DNA of 64,000 nt from Mesocentrotus franciscanus (Eukaryota > Echinodermata > Echinoidea > Camarodonta > Strongylocentrotidae). Location: positions 5,021,284 to 5,085,283 of the forward strand of contig CP137674.1 of NCBI GenBank assembly GCA_037976565.1, given 5' to 3'. Position 1 is the stretch's first letter. The number at the start of each line of letters is the position of its first letter. This document shows positions 60,137 through 64,000 of this stretch, piece by piece. The position numbers and the translations under genes are program-made. The notes beneath the pieces are model-generated. The model was not told where the DNA came from, searched no databases, and saw nothing but the letters and a program-made list of their open reading frames with translations.

Positions 60137-61454
60137 ACCATTCATTCATGTATAATTAGTTTTTTTCCCGAGCCATTATAGAAGTTTCCACAGCTCTCTT
60201 TGGGTTTCAGCTTTTCCATCTAGACAAATCGCTCCGTTTCCATTATATTTTCACATTGAAATGTCTATCGTAAGTGGCTCCATTACTTAAAAATGGCAAG
60301 TCTGTTGTCAAAATAAAATACCAGCCAAGCAATGGTATCTTTCAAATAAAAATTGGATGTGACAACAGACAACAGGATGTGACAGCAGGAAGTCACCAAT
60401 ACCACAAGTCAGACAATTGAGCAAATGGAATAAATGTCAATTGCTCTCAGCACAACACAATATTTATCTCAAGGTGGGTAACTAATTTCATGCAATGAGT
60501 CCTGTATGGCATGTGCCCCTTTTTCCATTTATTTCATCCAAAAATGAAAATCTCATCATAAAGCCACTAACTAATACTTTCTCTTGTATCACTATCATTA
60601 ATCAATGGAAATATCAGATTTTTTTTTTTTAATGAAATAAATGGAACAAAAGACACATTTGCATGTCATATAAGACACACTGCATGGGTTTGCCCAGAAT
60701 AGGAAAATGCACTCGACAACGACAACAAATTATTTCCAGCATTTAATTATTGGTTTTGATTTAAGTTCACATACATGTACACGTACATGTATGATGTACG
60801 GCTTCAGAGTATACACTGTACATATACAGTGCATATTTTAAAAAAAGTACCGGTATACCCAATTTTGATAAGATTCCCATTTAGAGGTTATAACTTCTTT
60901 GACCTTGAAATATATTTCACTTTAAAGAGTAAATAACATTCCATCTAATGAAAACCTCAAGCTGCATTTACACTGCAAGCAAAAACCATAGATTTTTCTC
61001 ACATTCCAGTGTTTCGTAGGTAGATGCTATGCAATTACCAGCAAACACGACGAAAAACTGAAATTTAAAAAATCCACCTCTGGAGTGTGGTTTTTTAAAT
61101 ACCTGCCAAAATTTCACCAAATTTTGCATGCTTGCCCTCGAAACTTCGGTACAATTCCGTTTTTGGTCATGTGACTCTCCTCGCTTCCGTGCAATCGCAT
61201 GCAAAGCAGCGACAAGTCGCTCAAGCGCACTACTCACAAAAAAAACAGAATAAGCAAATACTGACGTTTTTATAATGGGTCTTTCCAGTAGTGTAAATGG
61301 CAGTCCAAAAAATTACTCTTTACCATGAAATAGATTTCAAGGTCACATTGATTATGATTTTTTAATTATGAGCTACCAAAGTTTGGTACACTTTTTTTTA
61401 TACGCGCTGTATAGTGTAGACCGCAAAAAAATATGTATCAATCATTCAACTCAA
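60137..61454. other. No gene recognised
   Basis: AT-rich non-coding sequence. GCATTTACACTGC at 60963 and AGTGTAAATGGCAG at 61292 are a weak inverted pair and may bound a decayed element. Confidence 0.35.
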
Positions 61455-62056
61455 CGAAAAAAATACACGGTGTCAACCGGTGATTCGCCTCCTAAACCTC
61501 TGAAATCGGTATGTGGGACAAAAGTAAAAATATTCACTCACATTTGATGGTTTTAAGTTATAAATAACACAATTTTAAACGGAATTACATTTTTTTTTAA
61601 TGGGATTGCATTGTCCATGATAAAAATTGTGGACAGAAAATAAAGACTAAATAACATACGGTATTACATACCAATTTGGTCGCTAGCAGTATGATGGCTA
61701 AGGAAAAACACAACCGTTTGTTACAGCTTACAATATGGCTTTAAGAAAGTTGCCCCTTTTTTCAAAAGTAGCCCCCACTTTTCTTAAAGTAGCCCCTCGG
61801 CAGGGAAAAAATATTTTTTAAATTTCGGGGGCTACTTTTCAAGCTTGCTTGCATGAAAATAACACTCTTTAATTTGTTTTGCATTGAACTCGATGCAAAT
61901 TTTTGGGGGCTCTTTTTATGACTTTCGAGGGCTCTTTTAGGCATTTCGGGGGCTAATTCGCCCCGCGCCCCCGTGTATTTTTTTCCCTGCTCGGGGCCGG
62001 GCCCTCGGTTTTTGAGGCGATGGGAAAAGTAGCCCCCATAAAAAAAATTAATTCCT
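61455..62056. mobile_element. Diverged hAT-like MITE containing a younger copy of its own family
   Basis: AAAAAAATACACGGTGTC at the left and AAAGTAGCCCCCATAAAAA near the right recall the ends of the CAGGGAAAAAATA family. The sharply bounded copy at 61801-61989 lies inside. More fragments of the same type (CCCCCCTG, GGGGGGCTATTT) appear at 62325-62425. Confidence 0.5.
61801..61989. mobile_element. hAT-like MITE, intact tips
   Basis: CAGGGAAAAAATATTTTTT and GTGTATTTTTTTCCCTG bound 189 bp. The internal phrases GGGGGCTACTTTTCAAGCTT and GCATTTCGGGGGC match 48634-48824 in inverted orientation. The minus-strand 122-codon frame across this region is a by-product. Confidence 0.8.
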
Positions 62057-62842
62057 AGCCTGCGTGCCAGTGATAATATTTTGTTACGATATGAAAACCA
62101 AACAGTTGAACTAAACGCTCCTTGTAACAAGTTTTAGTTACATGTATATGTAAATCATACAGTAAACCACGTGTTTTACACAAAGTGAAAAAAATCATGG
62201 GTATCTGAATGTCTGCAATACTCTACATGACGTAGATCTATGTACGTTACATTTGTATGTATGTTTGCCTTTGCTTGGAATTTAATAGGGTAATTTTGTG
62301 TTTAAAAAAAAAATACAACCTTTAAAAAAAGCCCCCCTGAACTCCAAAATACATGTAGCCACACAAACTATTATTAAAGGGGGGCTATTTTTTTAAGGGA
62401 AAATCTTAAAGAGCCCCGTAAAAATAAATTTTTTGGTTGGCATCATTCCATCGAAAAAGATCAAGTAAATTTCAATGCAGTTCACCTTGTGCAGATTCAA
62501 CATAAGAACCACTATCAAAAGATCACCATGGCAATGAGTCTGAGATAGTTATACAGTATTTCATACACTTATCGAATTATGGATATGAAAGTAGGTCTAT
62601 TTGTTTCATAAGAAATCGTGTCCAAATGAATCAAAGCACGAGAGGGGTGGTATTACATGTACATGTACCTACATGTACATGTACGAGGATATTGACTGGA
62701 TGTGAAATTGTATATGAGTTGGACAAGTCATACACTGTAAATACAAAAAAGAAGTGATTTGGGCAATTTAACAAGAATTATAGTTCAAGCGAATCAGTAC
62801 TGCAGAGTCCAGTAGAAAAGTGCTTGCTATTAATGTAGAGAT
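62057..62842. other. No gene recognised; hAT-MITE fragments
   Basis: 62325-62425 holds CCCCCCTGAACTCC and AAAGGGGGGCTATTTTTTTA fragments. TACATGTA runs lie at 62655-62683. Nothing else recognised. Confidence 0.35.
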
Positions 62843-63030
62843 ATCATGGTCTAGTGGATATTAAGTCAATGGACTGTGGATCACATGGCTTGCGGTTTGA
62901 GTCCCACGTGGCACTGATGTCCTCTGTTTAATTAGCAGCTGTTGAATCCAATGAGGGTTTATAAATAATTACAATGTAAAGTACTTATAAATGTAGTACT
63001 ATTAAGTGCTATACGAATGCAATTATTATT
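62843..63030 (+). mobile_element. tRNA-derived SINE with ATT tail
   Basis: The head TCATGGTCTAGTGGATATTA and CTGTGGATCACATGGCTTGC match the SINE at 44243, including GTGGCACTGATGTCC. The 3' end is AAGTGCTATACGAATGCAAT followed by ATTATTATT, a typical SINE tail. Confidence 0.65.
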
Positions 63031-64000
63031 ATTCTTATTGCTGAAACTTGATGAAAATTGTGTATGAGTTGAATAACTCTCATCGAAGAAAAAGAAAAAT
63101 GAGAGTTGGACAATTGCAAAAATATATGAATACAGAATTCAAGCAAATCTATGCAGCATAGAAATGGTTTCTCTAAGATGGATGATGCCTTTATGCTAAA
63201 TTGTGAATGAGATGGACAAGCCATGCATAAATTAATACAGAGAGGGATGAGCAATTCCAAAACAAATGATTTCAACCAATCAATGCCTTGCCCAGAGATG
63301 TGGTTCCTTTTTTATGTATATTGTGCCATCCTAATATGGATGAGTAATACATGTACATGTATAAATAATGAGAATGGGTTCAAGTCGTACATCAAATGAC
63401 ATTGATCAAAACAAACATGATGAATTGAAGCTAATCTACCGTACATCAAAACACTCTTGCTATAGTGAAGGATGGAAAATTGAATTTTTGACTTGGAAAT
63501 TAAAGCAAGAATAACATTCTTTCTTAATAAAGAGAGTACTTTTCCTATGTAATTTGAAAAGTTGGAAGCACACAACAATCTAAAATTGTTATTTTGGCAT
63601 TTTTTTGTAGACCTAAAATTTTCGGGGTTGTAGCAGTTTTTATATACTGTATTTACAACCCTGCTACTGGTCTCATTTTGATCTCAATTTTGTTTTAAAT
63701 AGAGCACACTATTACTTTGATACCTTGAAAGAATCAAGAACAGGATATATGCTTAATTAGAGCCCCAAGTACAGGTGTATAAAGGACGATCTGATTAACC
63801 TTCACAGAAATTTCTGGCGCTTTAAGCCTCCTTTTGTCATCTTGCACAATACGTCTGGAGTCAGAGTGCTTATTATAGACTACAAACTGCAAATGCCCTT
63901 TTTTTGTCCAGGGTAACATTCTTTAGGACTGGGGCCATTCTTCACGCTTTGTGATGAGTAATAGCTAAACAAAAGAGTCATTTCTGGAATTGTATTGTGT
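63031..64000. other. No gene recognised
   Basis: AT-rich non-coding sequence to the window end; small minus-strand frames lack motifs. Confidence 0.4.

Noticed and set aside
61762..62130. 122-codon minus-strand frame
   Set aside because: It runs through the hAT-like MITE and its flanks, which are non-coding in other copies.

Overview
This 64 kb window looks like nuclear DNA of an animal with a repeat-rich genome, most plausibly a marine invertebrate such as an echinoderm or a close deuterostome relative. The grounds are AT-rich composition, long non-coding stretches, GT/AG splice signals around the only convincing coding blocks, tRNA-derived SINEs, many MITE-like inverted-repeat elements, and extreme enrichment of the palindrome TACATGTA. 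The species assignment is inference. Nothing looks bacterial: no operons, no intact long genes, no CRISPR, no rRNA.

Genes are sparse. I can support one good coding exon on the minus strand at 49488-50070 (194 codons plus one base, a low-complexity proline/serine-rich N-terminus). A weaker one on the minus strand at 17991-18395 has two overlapping open frames that both look protein-like. Both could be exons of large-intron genes, and they could even belong to one gene; I recognise neither family. Almost all other open frames are chance or lie inside repeats.

The rest is a dense mosaic of transposable elements, several with visible target-site duplications. 0-10 kb: a 1.25 kb inverted-repeat element (89-1342), a MITE nested inside a hairpin element (1901-2315), a small element flanked by TACATGTA (3740-3912), and a 5.2 kb region bounded by perfect 23-bp inverted repeats (4389-9613) that holds tandem duplications and pyrimidine tracts. 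10-20 kb: pyrimidine microsatellites, hairpin elements, a TTAA-flanked MITE (17186-17476) and the candidate exon. 20-40 kb: a hAT-like element with a perfect 8-bp duplication (24433-24992), further MITEs, a degenerate tandem array (29385-30370) and the second TTAA MITE (32708-32970). 40-48 kb: a tRNA-derived SINE inside a short tandem repeat, a satellite of about 200 bp, more SINEs and a nested foldback (47131-47650). 48-64 kb: the coding exon, nested elements at 48.6, 54.1-56.5 and 61.5-62.1 kb, and two further MITEs.

The most notable structure is the repeated nesting of one small element in another. It gives a relative order of insertion and, in several cases, an uninterrupted second copy of the host element elsewhere in the window as a built-in control. 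A family of short hairpin-forming palindromes present at least eight times is the best candidate for something poorly described.
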